Shown here: in pieces, positions 12,854 through 13,162 of the stretch
Numbering within the stretch: the stretch's first letter is position 1
How the letters are laid out: every line of letters starts with the position of its first letter
DNA from: CAZXFG01 sp964640515
Lineage (GTDB): Bacteria > Patescibacteriota > Patescibacteriia > Magasanikbacterales > GWA2-37-8
Length of the DNA stretch: 13,162 nucleotides
Direction of reading: 5' to 3'
Assembly: GCA_964640515.1 (NCBI GenBank)
Contig: CAZXFG010000021.1
Location: 1-13,162, forward strand
Program-made: the position numbers and the translations under genes
Notes under the pieces: generated by a model
The model's input: the letters and a program-made list of their open reading frames with translations, nothing else
Databases searched by the model: none
What the model was told of the DNA's origin: nothing

Positions 12854-13162
12854 TTATTTAATACTACAACTATTTTCTTCTCCTTTGCACTTGTAACCGA
12901 TTATTAAATTTTCAATTTTGCCATATCTCTCCGTGTTGACTATCGCGCCCACTATTCTATTATCTTTTAGATCTTCCAACAAATTTGTTTCTGCAAATAA
13001 ACCGGATCTATACTGCACTAATTTTCCTGCTATAAACAAATTTTTTAGGTTAAGCAGCACCTCTGTTAAATCTGAAGTTTTTCCTAACTTTGACTTAGAT
13101 AAATCCAAATGTCCACCTTTATAAACACCATTCTTTATATAAAAATAAATGGTATCATATTT
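12854..13162 (-). CDS. Hypothetical protein, C-terminal part
   Basis: The frame is open from the right window edge to TAA at 12854, giving the last 102 residues of a protein that starts outside the window. An internal TTG at 13108 could be taken for a start, but the frame continues upstream of it with ordinary coding sequence (KYDTIYFYIKNGVYKGGHLD). The fragment is rich in Leu, Asn and Lys, has no clear membrane segment, and ends with a Cys pair (YKCKGEENSCSIK) that could form a disulfide. I do not recognise the family. Secreted or pilin-like proteins sometimes have such tails, but nothing here proves that. Confidence 0.6.
   Translation of the reverse strand, partial: KYDTIYFYIKNGVYKGGHLDLSKSKLGKTSDLTEVLLNLKNLFIAGKLVQYRSGLFAETNLLEDLKDNRIVGAIVNTERYGKIENLIIGYKCKGEENSCSIK

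Noticed and set aside
1..13162. CRISPR array, prophage or toxin-antitoxin system
   Set aside because: No regularly spaced direct repeats, phage genes or toxin-antitoxin pairs are visible.

Overview
The window looks like a chromosomal segment of a small-genome bacterium of the Candidate Phyla Radiation (Patescibacteria), most likely a Parcubacteria-type lineage. This is inferred from gene content and style; no marker such as 16S rRNA is present. The hints are very tight spacing, AT-leaning DNA, almost no Shine-Dalgarno sequences, several -10 boxes lying directly on start codons, a predicted CPR-type HTH protein, a YwbE homologue and a bL9 gene. TGA acts as a normal stop (fkbM-like gene), which argues against the TGA-recoding Gracilibacteria/Absconditabacteria. 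A run of exactly 100 N (5146-5245) is a scaffold join, so the era and glycosyltransferase 3' ends are missing and their adjacency is an assembly claim.

Layout. 1-480 (minus): N-terminal part of a secreted subtilisin-like protease. 498-1883 (plus): polyprenyl-phosphate sugar-phosphate transferase that would start surface glycan synthesis. 1975-4217 (minus): rplI, a hairpin, pyrG, then a 31-residue membrane miniprotein with a perfect Shine-Dalgarno. 4313-5145 (plus): era, cut by the gap. 5246-7250 (minus): GT-B glycosyltransferase-like gene and an FkbM-type methyltransferase, with copies of an intergenic repeat between and upstream of them. 7396-8150 (minus): tRNA-Gln overlapped by an HTH protein with a possible LAGLIDADG-like domain. 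8206-9798 (minus): ftsEX. 9891-10304 (minus): tRNA-Thr and a short NIF3/YqfO-like protein. 10425-11885 (plus): ABC-F ATPase. 11895-12584 (minus): ywbE and a cyclophilin. 12585-12853: a GC-rich intergenic island. 12854-13162 (minus): C-terminal part of an unidentified protein.

Most genes are housekeeping: translation and ribosome assembly (bL9, Era, ABC-F, tRNAs), CTP synthesis, protein folding and the FtsEX division complex. The sugar transferase, GT-B protein and FkbM methyltransferase point to cell-envelope or exopolysaccharide work, but they do not form one operon here.

No clearly new multi-gene system is visible. The most unusual parts are the G-rich hairpin island (12661-12826), the HTH gene whose stop codon lies inside tRNA-Gln, a perfect palindrome covering that gene's promoter, promoters that predict leaderless mRNAs for ftsE and the ABC-F gene, a consensus tRNA promoter inside the last codons of the NIF3-like gene, and a small membrane ORF whose strong ribosome binding site contrasts with its neighbours.
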